A stretch of 64,000 nt of DNA from Mesobacillus maritimus (GCF_023715205.1 NZ_JAMBNR010000011.1:1-64000); one strand, 5' to 3'; shown: positions 15,041-24,152, counted from the stretch's first letter. Made by a program: numbers and translations. The notes: generated by a model from the sequence alone, not told the origin.

Positions 15041-15732
15041 CCAGATTGTGTGTAGAAGATGTTTCAAAGGTTTATAAAAATAAGACCGCACTGCAACCTT
15101 GTTCATTTGTGGCAACCGAAGGAACTTGTGTAGTTCTTTGTGGGGGAAATGGTGCTGGAAAAAGCACCATGCTCCAAATCATTGCTGGGGTTCTTACTCC
15201 ATCCAGTGGGACCACTTTAATCAATGAAATAGACATGAAGCATGCTCGCGAAAACTATTTAAAAGAAATTGGGTTCATGCCAGATGACTTCCATGCTCAA
15301 GAAATGATGACGGTTGAAGAATTTCTTCGTTTTTATGGATCGTTGCGAAAAGTGAGTCATGAACGAATCGACGAAGTGATTTCCTTAATTGGGCTACAGG
15401 AGAAAAAAACGGAATTGGTCAAACGTTTATCGAAAGGCATGAGACAACGATTATTATTTGGACAATCGATTTTAGCGAAACCGACTGTTTTATTATTGGA
15501 TGAGCCGACGAACGGGTTGGACCCTTACTGGGTAAACCAGTTCGTGACCATTCTCAATGAGATGAAAAAAAGCGGAACTATTATTGTTTTTTCTACTCAT
15601 ATGATGGATGTCGCTGCTGAAACAGGGGATCTAATTTTGTTCATGCAACAAGGAGAAGTGATTCAAAAAATTCAAAATGACAACAACACCGTAGAAACAA
15701 CCTTGAAACTGATGAAGCTTCACCGTCAATAA
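15037..15732 (+). CDS. nosF: NosF-like ABC transporter ATP-binding protein
   Basis: This 231-aa ATPase has Walker A GGNGAGKST (about residues 34-42), the signature LSKGMRQRLLFGQSI in place of the standard LSGGQ, Walker B VLLLDEPTNGLDP and the H-loop FSTHM. It energises NosY. The ATG at 15037 is used because GGAGG lies eight bases before it and it overlaps the nosY stop by four bases; the ATG at 15022 would itself contain that site. A terminator at 15763 closes the operon. Confidence 0.92.
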   Translation: MTRLCVEDVSKVYKNKTALQPCSFVATEGTCVVLCGGNGAGKSTMLQIIAGVLTPSSGTTLINEIDMKHARENYLKEIGFMPDDFHAQEMMTVEEFLRFYGSLRKVSHERIDEVISLIGLQEKKTELVKRLSKGMRQRLLFGQSILAKPTVLLLDEPTNGLDPYWVNQFVTILNEMKKSGTIIVFSTHMMDVAAETGDLILFMQQGEVIQKIQNDNNTVETTLKLMKLHRQ

Positions 15733-15762
15733 GGGAGAGATGGTTTCGAATTGGAATTTCTC

Positions 15763-15795
15763 ATGGTCCTGTTTGCAAACAGGGCCATTTTATTA
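15763..15795 (+). terminator. Terminator of the nosDLYF operon
   Basis: ATGGTCCTGTTTGCAAACAGGGCCAT is shown here in two parts: arms ATGGTCCTGTTT (15763-15774) and AAACAGGGCCAT (15777-15788), followed by TTTATT. It lies 30 bases after nosF. Confidence 0.85.
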
Positions 15796-16051
15796 TTTCC
15801 ACATACAAAAGTGTTCAATTATTTCTAGGGAAATATTCCTACCAACATGAAGTTGACGTTCTAATCATAGGCAAACCATACATAGTTTAAAAAATAGGCA
15901 GGGCAGAAATTTTTCTATTTCTTTAAAGGAGAAGGGATGAAAAAAGAAGAATTATAATGTTTAAGGAGTCTTTCAATATAGCTCATGATTGTCGAATACC
16001 TGATGAGTTTTAAATGCAGAAAGAGATCATTTTACAGGCTGGAGGGAGAAA

Positions 16052-17989
16052 ATGTTAAGTACAGATCTTAAGTTAGCGAAAGAAGAAACGATGATATATC
16101 AATATATTGAATCGAAGTTCCCTCATTTGGTTGATCAATATTTAGTTAGCGTACCAGAAGCACGGTTGATGATTATGGAAAGAATGGTTAACGCGTTGTT
16201 AAGGGAAGGTTTTTTTGAAACAGAGAAAATTGAACGGCAGTTTACTTCATCTAAACAATTAGAATTTTCATACATAAAAGGGAAACTCATTTTTCCAATT
16301 ACGGAAAGGTGTAGTTTTAACAGATACAAGCTAGAAGGAAATCCGATTTTAATCACTGCAGATACGATGACTGAAATTCTCCATCCTGATGTTTTACTCA
16401 AAGTAATTCTAGGGGAAAAGAAAGAAGCAAACGTGTATACGAATATTCAGGGATTACAATCAGAGCTAGCAAACAGTGTGGCGAATATGGGGCTGGCCGT
16501 TTGGTTTCAAAAAGTGAGAATGGCAGAATGGGAGCCATTGATTGCTAACAGGAAGGTAACTTCAATTTTTGATTTGATGGAGGTTCTTAGCAAGCAGGAT
16601 CCATCTTTTGATGAAGCGTTATTTTTTGAACAATTATGTGTGACCGGTCATCTGTTACATCCATGCACAAAGTCGAAAATCGGTTTGAGCATTGAAGAAG
16701 TCATGCGCTATTCAGCGGAGTTTGATTCAACGGTACCAGTCCAGTTTGTCGCGATTCATAAGGAGATTGCTTATCATAATCCGAAAGTCACGAGTGAAGA
16801 AATTCACCACTTTTGGCGAGCTGAATACCCTGGACTGCTCCAAGAATTGAAGAGATGCTGCAGTGAACACAACCAAGATTTTGAGAACTTTTTCTTGATT
16901 CCAATCCATCCATGGCAAAAGGAACATACACTGCATTCCCTTTATCCCGAGGAAATCGCAAAAGGTCAGATATTCTTTATTGACTATGAAATTGTCACAA
17001 AACCAACATTATCGGTTCGGACCGTATTGCCGCTACAGAAAAAGTTTCATTTTAAGTTGCCTATCAATGTACAAATGACAAGCGCTGTTCGAACGATTTC
17101 GCCTAACTCTGTACATAATGGTCCTGAAATCACCTTGATGGTTGAAGACATTTTAAAAAGAGAAGCTTATTTTCACGATACGTTGAACATCATTGGGGAA
17201 GAGATTGGGGTGCGCTTCCAATCAAATGACCAATCTGAAGTGAATTTTATAGACCGGAATAAAAACTTATCTTATCTTATTCGAAAAACACCTGCCGCTT
17301 TTCTCAATGAAGGAGAGCAAGCAATTGTTGCCTGCGCTTTGTTTAATGTTTCACCTGTTACCAATGATCTTTTACTATACGAAATGATCGAGCAATTCCA
17401 TCTGCGGAATTCGGAGAATACTCTCATAGAAAATGTTGTTCTCTTCTTTAAAAAATATATGAAGGTCGTGCTAACAGGTGTCATTCCACTCATGACAAAA
17501 TACGGAATTGGGTTAGAAGCGCATTTGCAAAATACATTAATCGTTTTGAAAGATTGGGAACCTGTAAAAGTCCTGCTTCGGGATTTAGGTGGTGTCAGAA
17601 TTGATACCACTCGGTTGGAACGAAAAGGATATCAGGGCACCTATTTCCCTGGATCGGCGACGATTAATGAAGATGCAGTTGGGATGCAAAACAAAGTCAT
17701 TCATACTGTTTTTCAAAGTCATATTGGTGAGTTAACAGCTAGTTTGGCAAGAAAATATGGAATCGGTGAAGCTACTTTTTGGAAAATCGTGAAAAGAATC
17801 TGTATCGATCTTTTCCGAGAGCTCAACAAAGATGAAAGGATTCAAGAAAACGTAGAAAGTGATATGGCTGCTTTATTAGGAGAGACCGTCCAAACAAAAG
17901 CGTTAACCCTGATGCGGTTAACAGGTGATGTGACAGACTATGCTTTTATCGATTTGCCTAATCCGTTGTGGGGCCTTGAGAATGAATAA
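16052..17989 (+). CDS. NIS siderophore synthetase, IucA/IucC family
   Basis: This 645-aa enzyme, a normal length for the family, has the NIS synthetase motifs in order: HPCTKSKIGLS (near residue 205, ATP phosphate binding), IPIHPWQKEH (near 287), KLPINVQMTSAVRTISPNS (near 335) and VLLRDLGGVRI (near 505), followed by a FhuF-like C-terminal helical domain. These enzymes adenylate a carboxylic acid such as citrate and join it to an amine or alcohol to build hydroxamate or citrate siderophores. It has no partner biosynthesis or transport gene here, so the product is unknown. No clear Fur box was found upstream. GGAGGGAG precedes the ATG. Confidence 0.88.
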   Translation: MLSTDLKLAKEETMIYQYIESKFPHLVDQYLVSVPEARLMIMERMVNALLREGFFETEKIERQFTSSKQLEFSYIKGKLIFPITERCSFNRYKLEGNPILITADTMTEILHPDVLLKVILGEKKEANVYTNIQGLQSELANSVANMGLAVWFQKVRMAEWEPLIANRKVTSIFDLMEVLSKQDPSFDEALFFEQLCVTGHLLHPCTKSKIGLSIEEVMRYSAEFDSTVPVQFVAIHKEIAYHNPKVTSEEIHHFWRAEYPGLLQELKRCCSEHNQDFENFFLIPIHPWQKEHTLHSLYPEEIAKGQIFFIDYEIVTKPTLSVRTVLPLQKKFHFKLPINVQMTSAVRTISPNSVHNGPEITLMVEDILKREAYFHDTLNIIGEEIGVRFQSNDQSEVNFIDRNKNLSYLIRKTPAAFLNEGEQAIVACALFNVSPVTNDLLLYEMIEQFHLRNSENTLIENVVLFFKKYMKVVLTGVIPLMTKYGIGLEAHLQNTLIVLKDWEPVKVLLRDLGGVRIDTTRLERKGYQGTYFPGSATINEDAVGMQNKVIHTVFQSHIGELTASLARKYGIGEATFWKIVKRICIDLFRELNKDERIQENVESDMAALLGETVQTKALTLMRLTGDVTDYAFIDLPNPLWGLENE

Positions 17990-18123
17990 CAAGTTTGTAG
18001 TAGGGTGGATGAAAACTTGTAAACTATGAAAAAGACTCTTGACGAATGTGCACTTTCCTGATAGATTTTACTTTATCGCAAAATAATTTCATAAAAGCTA
18101 GCTATGAATGCTGTGGGTCAAAC

Positions 18124-18206
18124 TATAGCAGGAGCGGCTTCTGGAGAGATCGCACGAAGATGCGGCGCCGAAGGGTTCACAATCTCAGGCAAAAGGACAG
18201 AAGAGT
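18124..18206 (+). promoter_or_regulatory. Glycine riboswitch (single aptamer) before cycA
   Basis: The segment carries the glycine aptamer blocks: CTTCTGGAGAGATC, then a hairpin GCACGAAGATGC, GCGCCGAAGGG, and ATCTCAGGCAAAAGGACAGA with AG. The closing stem P1 is CTTCTG (18138-18143) with CAGAAG (about 18197-18202). Only one aptamer is present rather than the classic tandem pair. A terminator follows at 18250 and the glycine transporter starts at 18352. The layout suggests premature termination at high glycine, since the gene imports it; the direction of the switch is inferred. Confidence 0.88.
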
Positions 18207-18249
18207 AACAACAACGTTTATTTTTATTATTGTTATTCTATGTTTACTT

Positions 18250-18279
18250 GAGGTTGGAGATTCTCCAACCTCTTTTTTG
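18250..18279 (+). terminator. Expression-platform terminator of the glycine riboswitch
   Basis: GAGGTTGGAGA (18250-18260) pairs perfectly with TCTCCAACCTC (18262-18272) and is followed by TTTTTTG. It lies 44 bases after the aptamer and 70 bases before the cycA start, the expected place for a regulated terminator. Confidence 0.85.
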
Positions 18280-18351
18280 TTCTTTCCGGATTGTTCGGTT
18301 TATCACAAAAATGTTTTGCTGATGCGATAAACGGAAATGGAGGAATGGAAA

Positions 18352-19707
18352 GTGGCACAACAAGAGTTAAAACGAGAGTTAAAAAACCGGCATGTGCAAT
18401 TAATCGCCATTGGTGGCACGATTGGGACAGGGTTGTTTTTAGGTTCCGGGAAAGCGATTCAACTAGCTGGTCCGTCGATCATTTTAGCGTACTTAATTGT
18501 AGGAATCGCTTTGTTCTTTGTGATGAGAGCGTTAGGAGAATTGCTTTTATCGAATGCAGGCTATCAATCTTTTAATGATTTCGCGGTTGATTATGTTGGC
18601 CCATGGGCAGGGTATGTGACCGGATGGACATATTGGTTCTGCTGGATCATGACCGCGATGGCGGACATTATTGCGGTCGGTGTTTATGTTCAATATTGGT
18701 TTGAGATTCCGCAATGGATTCCAGCGATTCTTACATTGGTGATTTTACTCTTTCTGAATTTATTGACCGTTAAATTATTTGGGGAACTAGAATTTTGGTT
18801 TGCACTGATAAAAATCATTACAATTTTAGCGTTAATCGTAATTGGTGTGGTAATGCTTGTGATGGGATTTAAAACCGATGCGGGTGTAGTGTCGATTCGG
18901 AATTTATGGGAATATGGAGGACTTTTCCCGAATGGAGTCACGGGATTTTTGCTTGCTTTCCAAATGGTCGTTTTTGCGTTCGTCGGAGTGGAATTAGTAG
19001 GGGTATCGGCAGCGGAAACTGCCAATCCACAGAAAAACATTCCATCGGCTATTAATAAAATTCCATTAAGAATTCTGTTTTTCTATGTAGGGGCATTAAT
19101 TATCATTTTGTCGATTAACCCTTGGGAACAATTGTCATCATCGAGCAGCCCGTTTGTGCAGGTGTTTAGTTTAGTTGGCATTCCGGTTGCAGCCGGCATC
19201 ATCAATTTTGTGGTGTTAACGTCTGCAGCTTCTGCCGGGAATAGTGGGATGTTTTCAACAAGCCGGATTTTATATAATTTAAGCAATCACAAACAAGGTC
19301 CTGCCGCATTTAAGAAATTAAGTAAAAATCATGTTCCGAGTAATGCACTTGTGACATCGGCTGTCGTTGTCTCTATCGGGGCTTTGCTAAGCAAGCTGCT
19401 TCCGGAACAAGCGTTTAGCATTGTAACGACGATTAGCGCGATTTGTTTTATGTGGGTGTGGAGCATCATTTTAATTTCACATATTCGCTATCAAAAAACA
19501 CGGCCAGACTTAAGAGCAAAGTCAAACTTTAAAGCTCCCTTCACACCGTTTATCAATTATGTGGTGCTGGCGCTTTTTGCTGTTATTCTAATCATCATGT
19601 TATTCGCCGAAGCGACACGTATGGCCTTGCTAATGACGCCGTTATGGTTTATTCTATTATTTATTTTATACGGAATGAGAAAGAGAAAAATAGAGTCGAA
19701 GTTTTAA
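18352..19707 (+). CDS. cycA: Glycine/D-alanine/D-serine permease, CycA-like
   Basis: This 451-aa amino acid permease of the AAT/APC family has 12 transmembrane helices. It shares long collinear motifs with E. coli CycA: NRHVQLIAIGGTIGTGLF, GWTYWFCWIMTAMADI, VFAFVGVELVGVSAAET and NFVVLTSAASAGNSG. It imports glycine and small neutral D- and L-amino acids with protons. The GTG at 18352 lies eight bases after GGAGG; the ATG at 18337 would have no site. The upstream glycine riboswitch supports glycine as substrate. A terminator lies at 19714. Confidence 0.92.
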   Translation: MAQQELKRELKNRHVQLIAIGGTIGTGLFLGSGKAIQLAGPSIILAYLIVGIALFFVMRALGELLLSNAGYQSFNDFAVDYVGPWAGYVTGWTYWFCWIMTAMADIIAVGVYVQYWFEIPQWIPAILTLVILLFLNLLTVKLFGELEFWFALIKIITILALIVIGVVMLVMGFKTDAGVVSIRNLWEYGGLFPNGVTGFLLAFQMVVFAFVGVELVGVSAAETANPQKNIPSAINKIPLRILFFYVGALIIILSINPWEQLSSSSSPFVQVFSLVGIPVAAGIINFVVLTSAASAGNSGMFSTSRILYNLSNHKQGPAAFKKLSKNHVPSNALVTSAVVVSIGALLSKLLPEQAFSIVTTISAICFMWVWSIILISHIRYQKTRPDLRAKSNFKAPFTPFINYVVLALFAVILIIMLFAEATRMALLMTPLWFILLFILYGMRKRKIESKF

Positions 19708-19713
19708 AGAGTG

Positions 19714-19742
19714 GGAACCATCCAAAAGGGTGGTTTCTTTTT
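19714..19742 (+). terminator. Terminator of cycA
   Basis: GGAACCATCC (19714-19723) pairs with GGGTGGTTTC (19728-19737), with one wobble, followed by a T-run. Confidence 0.75.
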
Positions 19743-19882
19743 AATTACGTTTTTGGTTTGGCAATGGCAAGAAAAGGATTCTTATGTCCTAGAAAAATCC
19801 CCCCCACAAAAAAGGAAATTTAGTCGAATATTATATAAGTATAAAAATTAAATGATTGATTGAAATAAGAAGGTGTTGTTAT

Positions 19883-20095
19883 ATGAAAAGATACCAAGTG
19901 AGTTATATTCTTGAGGATCATGTGAAAACGGAAAAGGTCGTAAAAGATTTGAACAGTACCGCTGAGCAGATTTTTGATGAGTTGATTCAAACTGTTACGA
20001 CGACCAACTTTTTAAAAATCCGTTCGGAGCAAGGGCATGATCGCCTCGATACTTCGCTTATCCGTTATATTCGTGTATCTGCTTTAAATGATTAA
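19883..20095 (+). CDS. Small conserved-type protein of unknown function
   Basis: This 70-aa protein starts at the ATG at 19883, which has AAGAAGGTG eight bases upstream; the ATG at 19856 lacks a site. It is soluble, with strand-like MKRYQVSYILEDHVKTEKVV, then a helix (STAEQIFDELIQTV), then TTNFLKIRSEQGHDRLDTSL. I do not recognise the family. It lies 70 bases before the penicillin-binding protein gene and could share its transcript. Confidence 0.6.
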   Translation: MKRYQVSYILEDHVKTEKVVKDLNSTAEQIFDELIQTVTTTNFLKIRSEQGHDRLDTSLIRYIRVSALND

Positions 20096-20164
20096 TAGAT
20101 TTAAATTTGGCTATATTCTTTAAGTAGTCTTTGTAATTTTAAAAAAAGGTAGGATTTTTACATC

Positions 20165-22369
20165 ATGACAGTTGCATATCAAACACGTGAAGAACGTAAG
20201 GCTGCTGAAAAAGCAACCAAACAAAAAAATCAAAAAAAACCACCGAAACTTTTTCAAAAGGTGTTCATCGGCTTTATTCTCATCTGCGTTGTTGGCTTAT
20301 TGACCGTGGGAATTGGAGTTTATGCATTTATTCAGGATGCACCTGAATTAGATCCAGCTAAATTAGCAGACCCGCTGTCATCGAAGTTTTATGACAAAGA
20401 TGGTCAGCTTCTCCACGAGTATGGAACCGAACATCGCACGAAGATCTCGTATGATCAAATACCAAAGCAATTGGAGGAAGCCATCCTAGCGACGGAAGAC
20501 AATCGTTTTTATGAGCATAAAGGCGTCGATCTATTGAGAACAGCGAAAGCGATTTTTGTAAACTTAACAGGAGAATTTGGTAGCCAAGGTGGAAGTACGA
20601 TTACACAGCAAGTAATCAAAAATTCCTTTCTAACCCCTGAAAAAACGATTAAACGGAAAGTACAAGAATGGTACTTGGCGTATAAGTTGGACCAACAGTA
20701 TAGCAAACAAGAAATCCTTGCGATGTATGTGAATAAAATCAATCTTGGCAATCGTTCTTATGGAGTAGCTGCGGCAGCTGAAAATTATTATGGGCTAGGT
20801 GTGGATGAGCTGGACCAACTAACCTTATCTCAAGCAGCAATGATTGCTGGGTTGACGCAGAGTCCAAATAATTACGACCCGACAAACGAGGAAAATCAAG
20901 AGAGAGCGACTAATCGTAGGAATGTTGTCCTCATTTTAATGAATAAACATGGATACATTTCGAGCAGTGAAATGAAAGCAGCGCAACAAGTTCCGGTAAC
21001 GGAAGGGATTGTCGAACAGACTGAAAAACAGGGCATGCCTTATGAAGCGTTTTTAGATGCCGCTGTAAAAGAAGTGGAAACACAGTTAAAGGACGTTGAC
21101 ATTACGAAAGATGGATTGAAAATTTACTTAACGCTTGACCCGAAAGCACAGCAGCTTGCTGATTCAATTGTGTCAGGCGAAAATGTTCAATACCCAAATG
21201 AACGGTTTCAAACGGCGTTTGTTTTGATGGATTCAAAAACAGGTGAAATCCGTGCGATTGGAAGTGGCCGCGAAGAGCATCAATCGACGTTCAGGGGACA
21301 TAATCTTGTGACCAATTTGAAGCGTCAACCAGGCTCAACGTTTAAACCCATTTTTGATTATGGACCAGCGATTGAATATTTAAACTGGTCTACTTATCAC
21401 CAAATTGAAGATGCTCCTTATCAATATTCAACAGGAGATCCGATTCGTAACGCGTATACGAATTATCGTGGGATGATGTCGATTCGGGATGCTTTAGTAG
21501 AGTCGAGAAATATTCCTGCGCTAAAGACTTTGGAGAGCGTTGGATTAGAGAAGGCCAAAACCTTTTCAGAAAATCTCGGGATTAGCTATCCTGGTGGGAA
21601 GGTATACGAATCTTATTCAATCGGAAGCAACGCTGTTTCACCTGTTGAATTAGCGGGTGCATATGGAGCTTTTGCCAACGAAGGAAACTATACAAAGCCA
21701 CACTTTGTCGCAAAAGTCGAGTTCCCGGATGGGGAAGTGGTTGATTTTACACCGAAACCTAAGCGGGTGATGCAAGATTATACCGCTTATATGGTGACCG
21801 ATATGTTACGAGGGGTGTTAAATGCGCCGAACGGAACTGGAAAGTTGGCGGCCATTCCTGGTGCAGATATCGCAGGGAAAACAGGAACCACCAATTTCGA
21901 TGAAAAAACATTACGGAAATACGGTTATCCTGAAGATGCTACGAGCGATAGCTGGTTTGCCGGATATACGACTGATTACACGATGACCGTGTGGACTGGG
22001 TATGCTCAAAATGGTCAAGGCAATTATTTAACTAGGGAAGACACGAGAATTGCCCAATATATTTTTAAAGCAATGATGCAAAATTACGCCGCCGAGAGCG
22101 GTCGCTTTGTCCAACCTGATTCTGTCGAAAAAATCCAGAATGAATTGTATATAAAAGGTGTTAAACGAGATTTCGTGCCTCCAGTACCTGCACCGCCGAA
22201 AAAAGACGTGAAAAAAGAACAATCAAACAAGCAAAAGAAAGAAAACAAGAAGGGAAAAGGCAACGAGAATAAGGAAAATAAGGGGAATGGTAAAGGCAAG
22301 GGCAAGGATGAGAATGGAAAAGGAAAAGGGAAGGATCATAAGAAAGATAAGGAAATGAAGGATGATTAA
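20165..22369 (+). CDS. Class A penicillin-binding protein (bifunctional glycosyltransferase/transpeptidase)
   Basis: This 734-aa protein has a basic cytoplasmic start, a membrane helix at about residues 34-55, and a GT51 glycosyltransferase domain with Glu111 in ATEDNRFYEH and GGSTITQQVIKN. A transpeptidase domain follows with SxxK STFK (Ser391), SRN and KTG. It polymerises lipid II and cross-links peptidoglycan outside the membrane. The last ~60 residues are a repetitive Lys/Gly/Asn/Glu tail (KKGKGNENKENKGNGKGKGK and similar), likely disordered and wall-associated. Size and layout resemble B. subtilis PbpF or PbpG (both ~700 aa); which one is not decided. Confidence 0.92.
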   Translation: MTVAYQTREERKAAEKATKQKNQKKPPKLFQKVFIGFILICVVGLLTVGIGVYAFIQDAPELDPAKLADPLSSKFYDKDGQLLHEYGTEHRTKISYDQIPKQLEEAILATEDNRFYEHKGVDLLRTAKAIFVNLTGEFGSQGGSTITQQVIKNSFLTPEKTIKRKVQEWYLAYKLDQQYSKQEILAMYVNKINLGNRSYGVAAAAENYYGLGVDELDQLTLSQAAMIAGLTQSPNNYDPTNEENQERATNRRNVVLILMNKHGYISSSEMKAAQQVPVTEGIVEQTEKQGMPYEAFLDAAVKEVETQLKDVDITKDGLKIYLTLDPKAQQLADSIVSGENVQYPNERFQTAFVLMDSKTGEIRAIGSGREEHQSTFRGHNLVTNLKRQPGSTFKPIFDYGPAIEYLNWSTYHQIEDAPYQYSTGDPIRNAYTNYRGMMSIRDALVESRNIPALKTLESVGLEKAKTFSENLGISYPGGKVYESYSIGSNAVSPVELAGAYGAFANEGNYTKPHFVAKVEFPDGEVVDFTPKPKRVMQDYTAYMVTDMLRGVLNAPNGTGKLAAIPGADIAGKTGTTNFDEKTLRKYGYPEDATSDSWFAGYTTDYTMTVWTGYAQNGQGNYLTREDTRIAQYIFKAMMQNYAAESGRFVQPDSVEKIQNELYIKGVKRDFVPPVPAPPKKDVKKEQSNKQKKENKKGKGNENKENKGNGKGKGKDENGKGKGKDHKKDKEMKDD

Positions 22370-22461
22370 AGGAAATCCTGACCTGAATGGACTTGGTTGA
22401 CTAAAAAGCGGTCCCTTTTAAAAGAAAAGTACAAATAACACAATAAAATTGGATATACAAC

Positions 22462-22490
22462 AAAGCGTGGTTCATTGAACCACGCTTTTT
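22462..22490. terminator. Bidirectional terminator between convergent genes
   Basis: AAAGCGTGGTTC (22462-22473) and GAACCACGCTTT (22477-22488) form a perfect 12-bp stem flanked by A- and T-runs, between the plus-strand PBP gene and the minus-strand gene ending at 22514. Confidence 0.85.
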
Positions 22491-22513
22491 CGCATTATAA
22501 TGACCAGTAAACA

Positions 22514-23026
22514 TTAACTTAGTTTTGAAGAAAGTTTCTTCTTCTTCCAAGGTTTTAAAAACGAAATGATAAAGATGAAAATGGTAACAATCACTTGAAA
22601 ATAGACCGCATATTGTCTTATCTCGTGATTTTGAATAAAGATTGGATTGCTCAATGCTAATTCTTTTTGAGTTTCCAATAATTCCATATTCGCTACCATT
22701 AAATTGTCCACAACAAAAATACCAACGATGGTTTGAATCATATACAGAACAAATTTCACTCCTACCCATCTATGCTTGAAAAAACCCCAGTTGGTAAAAA
22801 ATCCGTATATGAAACCTATTAATAAAGTTCCAATTGCGCCCCATCTGACAATATGGTCGCTAATGATGATGATGTTTTTATAACCAAGATAGGACTCATC
22901 ATATTTTGTGAAATCAATATGAAGATTTAACGCTATAGAACTTAAAATTCCTCCGAAAAATAATACCACAAGAAAAACGTGGATGATCTTCAGCCACTTC
23001 ATCCCTTTAGGACCCATTTTTTTCAT
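22514..23026 (-). CDS. Integral membrane protein, DUF2269-like
   Basis: This 170-aa protein has four transmembrane helices (about residues 10-28, 56-78, 88-108 and 140-158). Conserved-looking pieces are WLKIIHVFLVVLFFGGILSS near the start, with a His that could face a heme or metal, DHIVRWGAIGTLLIG and GFFKHRWVGVKFVLY. The layout resembles DUF2269/CopD-like four-helix membrane proteins of unknown function. It stands alone on the minus strand. AGGA lies close to the ATG. Confidence 0.6.
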   Translation of the reverse strand: MKKMGPKGMKWLKIIHVFLVVLFFGGILSSIALNLHIDFTKYDESYLGYKNIIIISDHIVRWGAIGTLLIGFIYGFFTNWGFFKHRWVGVKFVLYMIQTIVGIFVVDNLMVANMELLETQKELALSNPIFIQNHEIRQYAVYFQVIVTIFIFIISFLKPWKKKKLSSKLS

Positions 23027-23271
23027 TTTCCTAACCCCCAGTTGTTTATTTTAAAGAAATATTTTTACATCCTTTAGGAGACATGTCCTGTCTCAAAAAA
23101 GTGTATGACCGCTCTGTGCAAGATTCATTATAATGGGGGGAAAAGAATCTTTTAATGAGCTCCAGTCTTAATTCTCTATACATCTGGGGTCTTATTTTAA
23201 AATAATTTCGTTTGTTGTTTTATGAGCTAATATAATATAAAGTGCAAATCAAGAAATATAAGAAGTCTAAC

Positions 23272-23306
23272 AAAAAAGTACACCACTATAAGTGATGTAC
23301 TAGTAA
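23272..23306 (-). terminator. Terminator of the PepSY gene
   Basis: On the minus strand GTACATCACT and AGTGGTGTAC form a 10-bp stem with one mismatch, followed by TTTTTTGTT. It lies about 70 bases after the PepSY gene stop codon. Within the gap a short GAGACA-N5-TGTCTC palindrome also occurs at 23078-23094. Confidence 0.7.
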
Positions 23307-23372
23307 CGAATATACGCTTTTGTTTGGTTTCCTCATTTCTGTGGATACAATAGATAGAAATGAGAAGGGGAA

Positions 23373-23924
23373 TTAATCTTCTAAGTCGTCGATTTCTAAT
23401 TCAAGAACTTTTCCAGTTACGGCATCAAGCTCTACTTCCGCTTCACCTTTGTTTGTCTTTAGCTCCAATTCGTAGTGATATTGGTTGTCATCTTCATCTA
23501 AATTGATCTCGGTTACTTTTCCGTTGACCGCTTTTTCAGCAATTTCAATGGCTTCTTGATGGGGGATAAGGTTCTGAGCGGAAACTACTTGATCACGATC
23601 GTCATCATTGTCATCATCTTCTTCGACTGAAAGGACTTCACCTGTGTAGGCATCAATGTAAATATCAAAGTCCTTACGCTCATTTTCAATTTCGACTTCA
23701 TAGTAATGATTTCCTTTATGTTGGTCTAACTCGATTCCCTCAACAACTCCATCCGCTTTCCCTAAAGCAATTTGCTTCGCTTCTTCAACTGTAATCATCT
23801 CTTTAATATCGCTAACCTTCTGAGCAGTAGAATCCTGCTTATCCTTGTTCGTAGCACCAACAGCCAAAGCCCCACCCAAAATCAAACCAGCCGATAACAC
23901 ACCAATCATCAATTTCTTTTTCAT
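23373..23924 (-). CDS. Exported protein with two PepSY domains
   Basis: This 183-aa protein has a signal peptide (residues 1-24, KKLMIGVLSAGLILGGALAV). It has two PepSY repeats, roughly 42-104 and 118-180, each with the pattern EAKQIALGKADGVVEGIELD, then YYEVEIENERKDFDIYID and AYTGEVLSVE. A poly-Asp stretch (EEDDDNDDDRD) links them. PepSY modules occur as propeptide inhibitors of M4 metalloproteases and in membrane redox proteins; here they are free-standing, as in B. subtilis YpeB-like and YkoJ-type proteins. No protease gene is adjacent. The role is probably modulation of extracellular protease or cation binding (inferred). Confidence 0.85.
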   Translation of the reverse strand: MKKKLMIGVLSAGLILGGALAVGATNKDKQDSTAQKVSDIKEMITVEEAKQIALGKADGVVEGIELDQHKGNHYYEVEIENERKDFDIYIDAYTGEVLSVEEDDDNDDDRDQVVSAQNLIPHQEAIEIAEKAVNGKVTEINLDEDDNQYHYELELKTNKGEAEVELDAVTGKVLELEIDDLED

Positions 23925-24014
23925 TTTATATTCGCTCCTTTGTTCTTTTCGTTATCTTTAATATATCCCTCATAAATGATAAGAAAAGGAGAGGATTATG
24001 AGAATTTGATGAGA

Positions 24015-24066
24015 AAAAGTCACAGGGACGCCCCGAATTTTCTTGTTTCACAAAAAATGTTCCACA
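24015..24066 (-). repeat. Dispersed ~50-bp repeat, copy C
   Basis: Read on the minus strand it runs GTGGAACATTTTTTGTGAAA, CAAGAAAATTCGGGGCGTCC and CTGTGACTTTT, collinear with copies A (7579) and B (9288). It lies in the divergent gap between the PepSY and sulfurtransferase genes. Confidence 0.75.
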
Positions 24067-24152
24067 CAGCTTTTAGTTGATGGGGCTTCAGTTTCCGCGT
24101 AACATGGTGCTTAGGTAGAAATATTTTCCTTAAACGGATGGGGGCGGTTAAT

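Noticed and set aside
15840-16051. Fur box before the siderophore synthetase
   Set aside because: Only weak partial matches to GATAATGATAATCATTATC could be found, not enough to call a site.
18046-18330. 94-codon frame before cycA
   Set aside because: It runs through the glycine riboswitch and its terminator; no binding site.
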